A stretch of 64,000 nt of DNA from contig CP119309.1 of assembly GCA_029203145.1 (NCBI GenBank), forward strand, positions 2,009,001-2,073,000, read 5' to 3'. Source of the stretch: Candidatus Brevundimonas phytovorans. Lineage in GTDB: Bacteria; Pseudomonadota; Alphaproteobacteria; Caulobacterales; Caulobacteraceae. Made by a program: the position numbers and the translations under genes. Of the stretch, positions 36,881 through 45,012 are shown in pieces (within the stretch, counting starts at the first letter, position 1; each line of letters starts with the position of its first letter). The notes beneath the pieces are model-generated. The model searched no databases. It worked only from the letters and a program-made list of their open reading frames with translations, and had not been told where the DNA came from.

Positions 36881-37828
36881 CTAGGCGGGCGCCGATCCGC
36901 CTCCCAGTCGGGGGCTGATCTCGATGGTGATGAAGTCCTGATAAGCCCCCGCCGGCTGCGGATCAAACGGCAGAGCCGTGGCCTTCAGCGTGTGCGAGCG
37001 CCGCCCGGCGCGCGGCTCGTCGAAGCGCAAGACCGAAGCCTCGCCGCTTTCGCGCCGCACAAGGCGATCAGAGATGGCGACACGATACGGCACGCCCGGC
37101 GCATTGGCCGCGTTCGAACCGTCCAGGGTCATCCGCCACTGATGATCCGAACGCACCTTCAGATCATAGCCGACATTGGAATAGGCGTTGAACGTCATGG
37201 GCTGGCTGTCGGCGCCGGGCGTCAACTCGCCCAGGAACAGCCGCTGCTCGACGCCGGCGGCCAGGCGGAAGGAAGGCTGGACCTCGATCTCGACGTAGAA
37301 GGGCGTCTCCACCACATCCGTCGCCGCGCCCTCGGCGTCAATCGCGCGGGTCAGCAAGGTGGCGCGCGCGCGATAACGACCGGGAGGGACGATCTGGCCA
37401 TAGGGTGCGATCACCCGCAAACCCGGCCCGGTCAGCAAGCCCGAGGCCGACAGCCGACCTGCCGGCGCCGGACGGGCGAAGGCGGTGAGCGGATCGGTCA
37501 CAACCCGCGCCGGCCCCATCTGCGAGGCCACCTGGACCGTCACCCCGTTCGCGCCGTCACGCGCCTCGAGCGTTCCCGCAGCGCCGATGCTGTCGATATT
37601 CGGCGCGATCGCCATTTCGATCCGGGCGTCGGCGCAGGCCTGATTGGCGTTCAGCCGCACGCTGATCTCACCGCGCGCATCATCCTGATCGAAGGGATCA
37701 TAGCGCAGCACGACGCCATCGGCGATCACGCGGACCGAGGCCAGATCGCACTCGGCCTGCGCCGCGCCAGCCGCGACCGTGGTCGCAACAGCCAGAGCCG
37801 CCGCCGTCATTAACCCCTTGCGATTCAT
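36881..37828 (-). CDS. Two-domain SCPU-like protein, probable tip adhesin of an archaic chaperone-usher pilus (CsuE-like)
   Basis: 315 residues with a signal peptide ending AAQA-EC. The N-terminal half (ECDLASVRVIADGVVLRYDP) and C-terminal half (LFLGELTPGADSQPMTFNAYSNVGYDL, ending DFITIEISPR) each look like a spore-coat-U/pilin domain. In Acinetobacter Csu pili the two-domain tip adhesin CsuE is encoded last, after the usher, exactly as here. It overlaps the usher gene by 4 bp. A hairpin at 36874-36896 covers its stop codon. Adhesin function is inferred from gene order and domain number, not from a binding motif. Confidence 0.7.
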   Translation of the reverse strand: MNRKGLMTAAALAVATTVAAGAAQAECDLASVRVIADGVVLRYDPFDQDDARGEISVRLNANQACADARIEMAIAPNIDSIGAAGTLEARDGANGVTVQVASQMGPARVVTDPLTAFARPAPAGRLSASGLLTGPGLRVIAPYGQIVPPGRYRARATLLTRAIDAEGAATDVVETPFYVEIEVQPSFRLAAGVEQRLFLGELTPGADSQPMTFNAYSNVGYDLKVRSDHQWRMTLDGSNAANAPGVPYRVAISDRLVRRESGEASVLRFDEPRAGRRSHTLKATALPFDPQPAGAYQDFITIEISPRLGGGSAPA

Positions 37829-40344
37829 CGCATTCCTCCTGCGGTTCCGGTCGGACGGATTTCGCCAGCCCGATACAGGGTCGTATCCGGAACGACGATA
37901 TCATAGACCAGCGCGGGCTGGCCGGCCAAGGTGATGCGCCAGCGCCCGGCGGAAAGGCCGCTGACCGCGAACCGGCCCTGGCGATTTGTGACCACGGCGG
38001 CCTGGGGCGCGTCAGCGTCGTCCAGCGACACCGCCCGACCCATGCGCAGGCTGACGGGCTGCCCCTGGTCATCCAGCATCAGGCCCGCCGCCGTGACATA
38101 ATAGGCCGACCCAACGGTCAGGACGTAGCCCGAATGCAGACGCGGCTGCACCTGGAACAGACCCGCGCCAAGATCATACCCGATCGGCAGATCTTCAACA
38201 TCATAGGGAACAGACTGAGAATAATAGGAGCCGAGCGGCACCAGCGCTGGCCCCAGCGCGCCGGACCGGCCGCTCTCTTCCAACGCCGAGACACCGCGGA
38301 TCAACACCGGACGCCCGTCCAGGCTCGAGTGCGTCGACACCAGAGCGAAGGAATCATAGATCCGCCGCCCCACGCCGAACTGTCCCCCGGCATAGGCCAA
38401 GGCGCCATAGGCTCTCAGCGACGTCTGCTGGTTGGCGATATCGCCGGCGTTGTCGAACACCGTGGCGTGGTTGATCTCGAACTCGCCGCGATTGGCGATA
38501 TAGACTGCCGCCCCGTTCAGGCCGACCGCGTCCTCGGTGCGCGAGACATCGACACTGTAGCCCCAGTCGTTCAGCGACCGCTCCGGCGCCCGCGAATAGC
38601 CCGCGCGGACCAGTCCGTTACGGCTTTCGGCTCCAGCCGAGAAGGTCGCCCGAGCGCCGAAGCGACGGGTCAGGTTCACGAATATATTGGTTTCGGAGCC
38701 GCTCAAGCCGCTGGAATTATAGGTCGCGCCGAAGTTGACATTGGTGTCGTAGTTGACGCGCCAGGACGCAAAAGCCGACATGCCATATCGGTCACGCACT
38801 GCGCCGCGCGCCTTGGCGTAGTCCGCCCCGACCGAGGCCACCAGATTTCGGCTTAGCGGACGCGAATAACGCGCGGCGGTCTGAACACTGTAGTTGGCGA
38901 TCGGGCCCAGTGTCTCGATCGGGCCGAAATCACGACTACGCATCTCGATCGAGAAATCAAACGTCTCTCGGCCGGTCAGGGACTGCATTTCACGGAACAT
39001 GCGGTGCTCGAGCCGCGCAGCATATCCAGATCCCTGGCCATCCCGATGGCTGAAGGACAAATCGAGCGCGCTCAACCCCAGCGGCCCGCCATAGACCAGT
39101 TCGCCGCCCGCCAGAGCGGCGTCGCGCACCGCCTGAAGGTTGGCCCCGACCGTGAGTTGCTCGTTGATGCCGCGGCGATAAAAACCCGAGATGATCGGGT
39201 CATCGGTCTCATAATTGATCTCGCCGCCTTCGCGAGGCGCTCGCACGCCGCCGGCGAAGTAGAATTCATCGACTCCGGGCGCCAGCAGGGTCGCGTCGCT
39301 GAAGAAGTCGAAGGCTATGACTTCGCGCGCGCCAGACGGTCCTTCGACCACGATTTCCACGGCGTTGGCGCCCTGCGTCAGCGGCAGGTCCCGCAAATCA
39401 TAGGTGCCCGGCTGAAGCACCAGGGTGCGCGCCACCACGCCGTTCACCCTGACCTCGACGGTCGACGGCTCGCGTAGCGTCACCGTACGCGACGACCGGG
39501 TCGTGATGAAACGGTCGCTGGGCCGCAGGCTATACAACCGCGACACACCCAGACCGGCGATATCGCTGGCGCTCTGGAACGAAGTTCCTTCGGGCCCCAG
39601 ATCACCCAGAGTCCAGCGCAAGGCGTGGTCGGGCTGATCGTAGATCAAACGCGAGGCGTTCCGCTGGAACGACTGATCCGCATCCGGGTCTATGGTCAGA
39701 AGGTTTTCAAAGGCCACGGCTCCGACGGAGCCATTGAAATCCAGGTCGAAGCGGGGCGATTGCAGGCCCTCGTCGCGGGACCCGTTCGCCCGATGCAGAT
39801 AATCAAGCGAGGCGCGATAATTGAGATAGGCGGCCAGGCCGGAAGGACGATTAGTGACCTGCGGCGCTTCGGTGGTCGCGTCAAAGCCGAGGCCCAGGGT
39901 CTGGCGTTGCCGGGCTTCCAACGGAATGGTGACGGCGATATCGAGCAGGCCGGGGTCGAACACAAAGTCGAAATTGGCCGTTTGCGCGGCTTCCGGTGTG
40001 AGATAGCCGTTCGCGTCGGCTGCGGCCAGCAGGGCCGCCGCAGCCTCGCGGGTGATCATGCGCGACAACAGGCCGATCAGGTCCGCCGCCCGCATTCGCA
40101 CCTGATCATCGGCGCCAATGATGATGGTCGCCTGACCCAGCGGGCCGCGCTCGCGCACCGGCACCACCAGCTCCACCTCGGCACGGCGGCCGGAAGTCTG
40201 CGCGGTCGGCCGAGGCGAAGTCGCGATCGGGCTATCGAGATGGCCCTCGACAGCGGCGGCGTCGCCTGCACTGGCGTGTGGAGCGGCCACGAAGGCGGCC
40301 AGCACGCTTGCGCCCGCCAGCATCTTGTATTTTCCCCCCGCCAT
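37825..40344 (-). CDS. Fimbrial usher protein (archaic CsuD-like)
   Basis: An 839-residue outer membrane usher that would thread and polymerise pilin subunits. After the signal peptide come an N-terminal domain (VELVVPVRERGPLGQATIII), a large beta-barrel, a plug-like segment (VEVRVNGVVARTLVLQPGTYDLRDLPLTQGAN, read in parts) typical of FimD/PapC-type ushers, and C-terminal domains with GRFAVSGLSAGRW. ATG 40344 gives a positively charged signal peptide; a later ATG with GGGGGA upstream at codon 8 is an alternative. It starts 5 bp after the chaperone gene. Confidence 0.88.
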   Translation of the reverse strand: MAGGKYKMLAGASVLAAFVAAPHASAGDAAAVEGHLDSPIATSPRPTAQTSGRRAEVELVVPVRERGPLGQATIIIGADDQVRMRAADLIGLLSRMITREAAAALLAAADANGYLTPEAAQTANFDFVFDPGLLDIAVTIPLEARQRQTLGLGFDATTEAPQVTNRPSGLAAYLNYRASLDYLHRANGSRDEGLQSPRFDLDFNGSVGAVAFENLLTIDPDADQSFQRNASRLIYDQPDHALRWTLGDLGPEGTSFQSASDIAGLGVSRLYSLRPSDRFITTRSSRTVTLREPSTVEVRVNGVVARTLVLQPGTYDLRDLPLTQGANAVEIVVEGPSGAREVIAFDFFSDATLLAPGVDEFYFAGGVRAPREGGEINYETDDPIISGFYRRGINEQLTVGANLQAVRDAALAGGELVYGGPLGLSALDLSFSHRDGQGSGYAARLEHRMFREMQSLTGRETFDFSIEMRSRDFGPIETLGPIANYSVQTAARYSRPLSRNLVASVGADYAKARGAVRDRYGMSAFASWRVNYDTNVNFGATYNSSGLSGSETNIFVNLTRRFGARATFSAGAESRNGLVRAGYSRAPERSLNDWGYSVDVSRTEDAVGLNGAAVYIANRGEFEINHATVFDNAGDIANQQTSLRAYGALAYAGGQFGVGRRIYDSFALVSTHSSLDGRPVLIRGVSALEESGRSGALGPALVPLGSYYSQSVPYDVEDLPIGYDLGAGLFQVQPRLHSGYVLTVGSAYYVTAAGLMLDDQGQPVSLRMGRAVSLDDADAPQAAVVTNRQGRFAVSGLSAGRWRITLAGQPALVYDIVVPDTTLYRAGEIRPTGTAGGMR

Positions 40345-40349
40345 CGCCG

Positions 40350-41105
40350 TCAGTTTCCGGTCACGCGCGGAACGTCAGCGGTCACAGTGATGGCGCCGCT
40401 GTCCGGCAGATCAGGCACCGCCAGGAACATGGCGCGTCGGCGTTGGGCCGGCACAAGCCCCAGACCGACCGCAGCCGACATGTCGGCCGGGGTGAATTGA
40501 TGAGACCAGCCCGGCGTGGCCAGGGTGAGGGTTGCGGCGCTGACCTGGCCATGCAACTCGCCATTGTTCTGGAAGGTGATCATCACGCCCTTGTCGCCAT
40601 TCGGTCGGCTGACGCGCTCAACCGAAACCGCCTCGATCTCGGCGCGAGCATTGACCGGGCCGATGCCGACAATGGTTTGAATGGCGTACAACAACTGCAC
40701 CGCTGCTGACGGATCACCGTCGATCTCAAGCGGCAGCTCGCTCGTGGTGAAGGCGAAAATCTGTCCCTCAGCCTTGGCCGGATCCCCGATCCAGCGGACA
40801 CGGAAGATCTGCGCGCCGTTGGCCGGGATATTGGCGACGGCGGGGAAGATGAGGAAGTCTTCGCCCTCGATGGGCGTGAACACGGCGTCGCCGCTTTCAG
40901 GGACGTCCACGGAACTGACCGTGACTTCCACCGAAACGGGACGGTTGCGGTCGTTCACCACACGCACCCCGGCGTTCGACAGAACTCCGCTATAGCGCAT
41001 ATCGAGAAACACCGGCTGGACGAGCAGGGCGGCCGACGGCGTGGCGGCGAAAACTGCGGCCAGAGTGGCGAAAATCAGCAGCCGTTTCACAAAAGCGGGG
41101 AACAT
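40350..41105 (-). CDS. Periplasmic pilus chaperone (PapD/CsuC-like)
   Basis: 251 residues with a signal peptide cut near SAA-LLV. The first Ig-like domain shows LLVQPVFLDMRYSG, RVVNDRNRPVSVEVTVSSVDV and IPANGAQIFRVRWIG, matching the G1/F1 strand region of pilus chaperones; the second domain follows. It would hold pilin subunits and deliver them to the usher. ATG 41105 with GGAG 6 nt upstream is preferred to a frame starting 13 codons earlier. It lies between the pilin and the usher as in csu operons. Confidence 0.88.
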   Translation of the reverse strand: MFPAFVKRLLIFATLAAVFAATPSAALLVQPVFLDMRYSGVLSNAGVRVVNDRNRPVSVEVTVSSVDVPESGDAVFTPIEGEDFLIFPAVANIPANGAQIFRVRWIGDPAKAEGQIFAFTTSELPLEIDGDPSAAVQLLYAIQTIVGIGPVNARAEIEAVSVERVSRPNGDKGVMITFQNNGELHGQVSAATLTLATPGWSHQFTPADMSAAVGLGLVPAQRRRAMFLAVPDLPDSGAITVTADVPRVTGN

Positions 41106-41166
41106 TCGTATCTCCGAACAGGGTCCGACGACCCTTGGCCGCACGCCGTTTCAAAACTGATAAGAT

Positions 41167-41199
41167 TCAGGGCCCGGCCTCGCTGAGACCGAGCCCTGA
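41167..41199 (-). terminator. Hairpin between the putative major pilin gene and the chaperone gene (possible attenuator)
   Basis: TCAGGGCCCGG and CCGAGCCCTGA pair over 11 bp with one mismatch around an 11-nt loop. It is 24 bp after the pilin stop and about 60 bp before the chaperone start. The minus-strand tail ATCTTATCAGTTTTG is only weakly U-rich. Partial termination or 3' end protection would let the pilin be made in excess of the assembly machinery. Confidence 0.5.
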
Positions 41200-41222
41200 T
41201 TGAAAGCCGACCTATGACCGCC

Positions 41223-41834
41223 TTAGATGGCGGGGGTCATCGTCACCTTCAGGAAGTCCTTGTAGCTGCCTTGCAGCAGCAGACGGTTAGCGGCGGGCAC
41301 ATCCACGCTGAAGCGGAAGGTGCCGGCCGTGGCCTGCTGTTGGGCCCAGTTCAGGCTGAAGTTGCCGGCTGCGACGGCGCCGCCGGTGTTCTGAGCGCCG
41401 AACTGCACGCCGACGTTATAGGGGACCAGCGAGGCGAAGGCCGTGTCGGTGGTGGTGTTGGTCGAGTTCAGCAGGCCGCCGTTCTGCGAGTTTGCAGTGA
41501 TGGTGAAGGGCGTGTTGCACTGCGAGTTGGCGTAGCTGATGAAGGCCGAGGCATTCTGGATGGTGTTGGTGGTCGGCTCCTGGATGTTCAGGCTCAGGGT
41601 GCCGTCCGAGTTGGCGACGGTGCCGCCTTGGCCGTTGTCGCCCGGGGTCGCCGTGGCGCGGTAGGCGTTAACGCTCGGGGCAGCAGCGTTGATCTTGCAG
41701 AAGGTGTCGACGCTGGAGTTCAGCGCCCAGTGAGCGGCGCCGTCGTTGCCGTACTGTTGCGTCTGCCAGTTTTGAGCGGCAGCCGGGCTGGCGATCAGGG
41801 CGGCGGCGGCGCCGGCGAGAAGCAGCTTCTTCAT
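41223..41834 (-). CDS. Probable major pilin of the archaic chaperone-usher pilus (SCPU domain)
   Basis: 203 residues: signal peptide MKKLLLAGAAAALIASPAAAQ, then a single SCPU-like beta domain with paired cysteines (VDTFCKINAAAP, YANSQCNTPFTITANSQNGG) and the C-terminal strand FLKVTMTPAI that in pilins completes a neighbouring subunit. Asn/Thr-rich with no Lys cluster, as in secreted fibre subunits. ATG 41834 has GGAG 9 nt before it after a second ATG at 41840. It follows another subunit gene by 97 bp and precedes a hairpin and then the chaperone gene. Major-subunit status is inferred from the hairpin and order. Confidence 0.72.
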   Translation of the reverse strand: MKKLLLAGAAAALIASPAAAQNWQTQQYGNDGAAHWALNSSVDTFCKINAAAPSVNAYRATATPGDNGQGGTVANSDGTLSLNIQEPTTNTIQNASAFISYANSQCNTPFTITANSQNGGLLNSTNTTTDTAFASLVPYNVGVQFGAQNTGGAVAAGNFSLNWAQQQATAGTFRFSVDVPAANRLLLQGSYKDFLKVTMTPAI

Positions 41835-41931
41835 GGTCATTCTCTCCAAGTAGAGGCCCCCATCGAGCCTCGTTCATTGACGGGGCACGGGCCCCAAGAT
41901 GGCGGCGGCGAAATCGCCGTCGTCATTTCTC

Positions 41932-42525
41932 TCAGTCCCTCTCCCCGCCCAGGATGGGCGACAGGCGAACGACCAATCGATCTCGGTACTGGCCCGCCAG
42001 AACCGGCGACGGATCTGGGGCCATGGACAGCTTCACCGAGGCCGCGCCAGAGGCGCCGTCGCGATCGTTGAAACGGAAGGTGCAGCCGGAACGCTCGTCG
42101 CCCCTGGCCTGCATCCGCGCGCTGCTGCAGGCGGTCGTGGATCGGCCGTTCGGCAGAGCCAGGGCGGCGTCATAGGCGATGCGATTGCGAAAGCCCGAAG
42201 CGGGCGAAGCGTCGGTGAGCAGCCCGCCGTTCTGCGATGTCAGAACCGCGCGGAACGGGCTGTTGCAGTTGAAAGTGAAATCCAGCTTCAGGCTGCGGGC
42301 GACCGTGCCGCCGCTCGACATGTCCAACAGTTGGCCGAACGACGAGGAGTTCTCGGACTGGCCCATCGCGCAGCGGGGCGAGATCACGCCCGCAACCTCG
42401 ACGCGCAGACGGTTGGAGGCCCCCATCGGCGCCATATCGGCGGCGCGAGCCACGGTCGCCTGCCCTGCCACGAGGCAGAGAGCAGCGAGCGATGCAGCGC
42501 ATGCCAGATACTTCGTCATCCCCAC
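41932..42525 (-). CDS. SCPU-domain pilus subunit, first gene of the pilus operon
   Basis: 197 residues starting at GTG 42525, 7 nt after GGGAGG; ATG 42519 is also possible. The signal peptide ends near ARA-ADM. The mature domain shows VAGVISPRCAMGQS, DFTFNCNSPFRAVLTSQNGGLL and the C-terminal DRLVVRLSPILGG strand, the same pattern as the next subunit (both have SPF/TPF and SQNGGLL). Two further Cys (TTACSSARM, RSGCTFRF) could form a second disulfide. It is probably a minor or base subunit. Confidence 0.68.
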   Translation of the reverse strand: MGMTKYLACAASLAALCLVAGQATVARAADMAPMGASNRLRVEVAGVISPRCAMGQSENSSSFGQLLDMSSGGTVARSLKLDFTFNCNSPFRAVLTSQNGGLLTDASPASGFRNRIAYDAALALPNGRSTTACSSARMQARGDERSGCTFRFNDRDGASGAASVKLSMAPDPSPVLAGQYRDRLVVRLSPILGGERD

Positions 42526-42636
42526 CGTTCGCCTCCCGAAGCCGCGCTTGCGGCGCCCCCGCCACCAGGAGGGGGTTCGTCGTCAGCGTTCCAAGAGACG
42601 TGCCATCCCAAAACGGCACACATTCGCAGCGATTGA

Positions 42637-42649
42637 GGTGTTTGACACC
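42637..42649. promoter_or_regulatory. Perfect inverted repeat in the pilus operon promoter region
   Basis: GGTGT-TTG-ACACC is a 5+3+5 perfect palindrome, 11 bp downstream (in the direction of the pilus operon) of the CtrA-type box. Its place near where RNA polymerase would bind suggests a second regulator, but no regulator gene is adjacent. Confidence 0.35.
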
Positions 42650-42660
42650 GACCGCGAAGG

Positions 42661-42676
42661 TTAATGAAACGTTAAC
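42661..42676. promoter_or_regulatory. CtrA-type box upstream of the pilus operon
   Basis: TTAATGAAACGTTAAC fits the Caulobacter CtrA consensus TTAA-N7-TTAAC exactly, and on the minus strand reads TTAA-N7-TTAACC. It lies 136 bp before the first pilus gene in the 230-bp gap between glcB and the operon. The organism has SciP, so CtrA is very likely present. A further half-site TTAAGG is at about 42699. Cell-cycle control is inferred. Confidence 0.65.
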
Positions 42677-42755
42677 GGACGCGGTTCTACGAGCGCCGTT
42701 AAGGTTTGACAAGCTTTCGCTTCATTTTGGGACAGCGGCGGTAGGCCGCAGCGGC

Positions 42756-44909
42756 TTATTTCGCCTTGGCGCGGCGTCGCCAGACGGTCAGCAGGTGCTC
42801 GGTATAGCCGTTAGGCTGTTCGCGCCCCTTGAACACCAGGTCGCAGGCGGCGCTCCAGGCCGGGCCGTCGAAGGCCGGGGCCAGCGGGCGATACGCGCGG
42901 TCGCCCGCGTTCTGGCGATCGACCACCACCGCCATCCGTTCCAGCGCCGCCCGAACCTCGCCCTCCGAGACCACGTCATGGCGCAGCCAGTTGGCCAGAT
43001 GCTGGCTGGAGATGCGCAGCGTGGCCCGATCCTCCATCAGGCCGACATCGTGGATGTCCGGCACCTTGGAGCAGCCGACGCCCTGATCGATCCAGCGCAC
43101 GACATAGCCAAGGATGCCCTGGGCGTTGTTGTCCAGTTCCTGGCGGATTTCCTCGGCCGAGGGCGTCCCCGTCGCGAACGGCGGGGTCAACAGGGCCGTC
43201 AATCCCGTGGCGGGACGCTGGGCGATCTCGGCCTGACGCGCCCAGACGTCGACCTCATGATAATGCAGGGCGTGCAGGGTCGCCGCCGTCGGCGACGGGA
43301 CCCAGGCGGTCGAGGCCCCGGCGCGCGGATGACCCGCCTTGGTCGCCAGCATCTCGCCCATGCGGTCCGGCGCCGCCCACATCCCCTTGCCGATCTGGGC
43401 GCGGCCCGACAGACCCGCCTTCAAGCCGATGTCGACGTTGCGGTCCTCATAGGCCTTGATCCAGCCGGTATTGCGCACCGCCTCTTTCCGCACGACCGGT
43501 CCGCCCTCCATCACCGAATGAATCTCGTCGCCGGTCCGGTCAAGGAAGCCGGTGTTGATGAAGGCCACCCTGCCCTTGGCCGCGGCGATGCAGTTGGCCA
43601 GATTGACGCTGGTGCGCCGCTCCTCGTCCATGATGCCCATCTTCAGCGTCAGCGGCGGCAGGCCGACCATGGCCTCGACCGCGCCGAACACGGCGTCGGC
43701 GAAGGCGACCTCCTCCGAACCATGCATCTTGGGCCGCACCACATAGATGGAGCCCGCCGGGCTGTTGCGCTGGTCCGCCGGGCGCTTCAGATCGTGCAGG
43801 CCGATCAGGCCGGTCATGGCGATGTCGAGCAGGCTCTCGGGAACCTCGCGCCCTTCCCCGTCCAGCACCGCGTCGGTCGTCAGGTGCAGGCCGACGTTGC
43901 GCACCATCAGCAGGCTGCGCCCCTTCAGGGCGAAGGCCGTTCCGTCCGGCGCCGTGTAGGCGCGGTCGCCGTTCATGCGCCTCTGCACCGTCTGGCCGTC
44001 CTTGACGAAGCCCGCCGACAGGTCGCCGCGCATCAGGCCCAGCCAGTTGGAATAGACCAGCCGCTTGTCCTCGGCGTCCACCGCCGCGACGCTGTCCTCG
44101 GCGTCAGCGATGACCGACAGGGCCGCCTCGACCATCACGTCCGCCACCCCCGCCGGATCGGTGCGCCCGATGCGGTGAGCGCGGTCGACGACGATCTCCA
44201 GATGCAGACCATTGTGGCGCAGCAGGACGCCAGAGGGCGCCGCCGCCTCGCCCGCATAGCCGATAAAGACCACCGGATCGGCCAGACCCGTCGTCCGTCC
44301 TCCCGACAGGGCGACGACCAGCCGCCCGTTCTCGACGCTGTATCCGACCGCCTCGGCATGACCGCCCTCGGCCAGAGGCGTCGCCTGATCCAGCAGGGCG
44401 CGGGCGCGGGCGATGACCCTGCCTCCCCGCTCGGCGTCATAACCGCCGCCCTTGGGCGCCTCGCCCAGAGCATCCGTGCCGTACAGCGCATCATACAGGC
44501 TGCCCCAGCGCGCATTGGCGGCGTTCAGCAGATAGCGGGCGTTGGTCAGGGGCACGACCAGTTGCGGCCCGGCCATGGTGGCGATCTCGGGATCGACATT
44601 GGCGGTCTCGGCACGGATGTCGGCCCGCTCGGGCTCAATGTAGCCGATCTCGCGCAGGAAGGCCTGATAGGCCTCGGGGTCCGGCTGGCCGGGATGGGCG
44701 CGGTGCCAGTCGTCCAGCTTCGCCTGCAGGTCGTCGCGGCGCGCCAGCAGGGCGCGGTTCGTCGGCGCGTGCTCAGACAGCAGCCCTTCCAGCCCCGCCC
44801 AGAAGGCGGCGGGCGTCACGCCCGTGCCGGGCGCCGCCTCGTCGCGGACGAAGGCGTCCAGTTCGGCGGCGACGCTCAGACTTCCGTGGCGGACATAGGT
44901 GGTGGACAT
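42756..44909 (-). CDS. glcB: Malate synthase G
   Basis: Condenses glyoxylate and acetyl-CoA to malate in the glyoxylate bypass or glycolate use. It is 717 residues, the length of the G isoform. Diagnostic segments: GDLSAGFVKDGQTVQRRMNGDR, VRPKMHGSEEVAFADAVF, KMGIMDEERRTSVNLANCI and NTGFLDRTGDEIHS, followed by GKGMWAAPDRM. The start at 44909 (MSTTYVRHGSL) has GGGAG upstream; the longer frame runs into the divergent LysR gene. It stands alone, opposite a LysR gene with a palindromic operator between. Confidence 0.96.
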   Translation of the reverse strand: MSTTYVRHGSLSVAAELDAFVRDEAAPGTGVTPAAFWAGLEGLLSEHAPTNRALLARRDDLQAKLDDWHRAHPGQPDPEAYQAFLREIGYIEPERADIRAETANVDPEIATMAGPQLVVPLTNARYLLNAANARWGSLYDALYGTDALGEAPKGGGYDAERGGRVIARARALLDQATPLAEGGHAEAVGYSVENGRLVVALSGGRTTGLADPVVFIGYAGEAAAPSGVLLRHNGLHLEIVVDRAHRIGRTDPAGVADVMVEAALSVIADAEDSVAAVDAEDKRLVYSNWLGLMRGDLSAGFVKDGQTVQRRMNGDRAYTAPDGTAFALKGRSLLMVRNVGLHLTTDAVLDGEGREVPESLLDIAMTGLIGLHDLKRPADQRNSPAGSIYVVRPKMHGSEEVAFADAVFGAVEAMVGLPPLTLKMGIMDEERRTSVNLANCIAAAKGRVAFINTGFLDRTGDEIHSVMEGGPVVRKEAVRNTGWIKAYEDRNVDIGLKAGLSGRAQIGKGMWAAPDRMGEMLATKAGHPRAGASTAWVPSPTAATLHALHYHEVDVWARQAEIAQRPATGLTALLTPPFATGTPSAEEIRQELDNNAQGILGYVVRWIDQGVGCSKVPDIHDVGLMEDRATLRISSQHLANWLRHDVVSEGEVRAALERMAVVVDRQNAGDRAYRPLAPAFDGPAWSAACDLVFKGREQPNGYTEHLLTVWRRRAKAK

Positions 44910-44982
44910 GGCGGCTCTCCCTTGAGCCTCAACCCTAGCCCCGCGCCCGCCGCCTAGCCACGGCGAAGATCGGCGGTTATCT

Positions 44983-44997
44983 TTGCATAAATTGCAA
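44983..44997. promoter_or_regulatory. LysR-type operator between glcB and its divergent regulator gene
   Basis: TTGCA-TAAAT-TGCAA is a perfect 5-bp inverted repeat with a 5-bp AT-only spacer, containing a T-N11-A LysR box. It is 15 bp before the LysR start and 73 bp from glcB, a classic autoregulatory position. Confidence 0.65.
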
Positions 44998-45012
44998 CGA
45001 TGAGACCCCGCC

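Noticed and set aside
42641..42710. Two TTTGACA sequences on the plus strand as -35 elements
   Set aside because: No gene on the plus strand follows and no -10 element at the right distance was found; the region serves the minus-strand pilus operon.
42492..44957. A long plus-strand open frame opposite glcB
   Set aside because: glcB is complete with all family motifs; the antisense product is Arg/His/Gln-rich without any domain.
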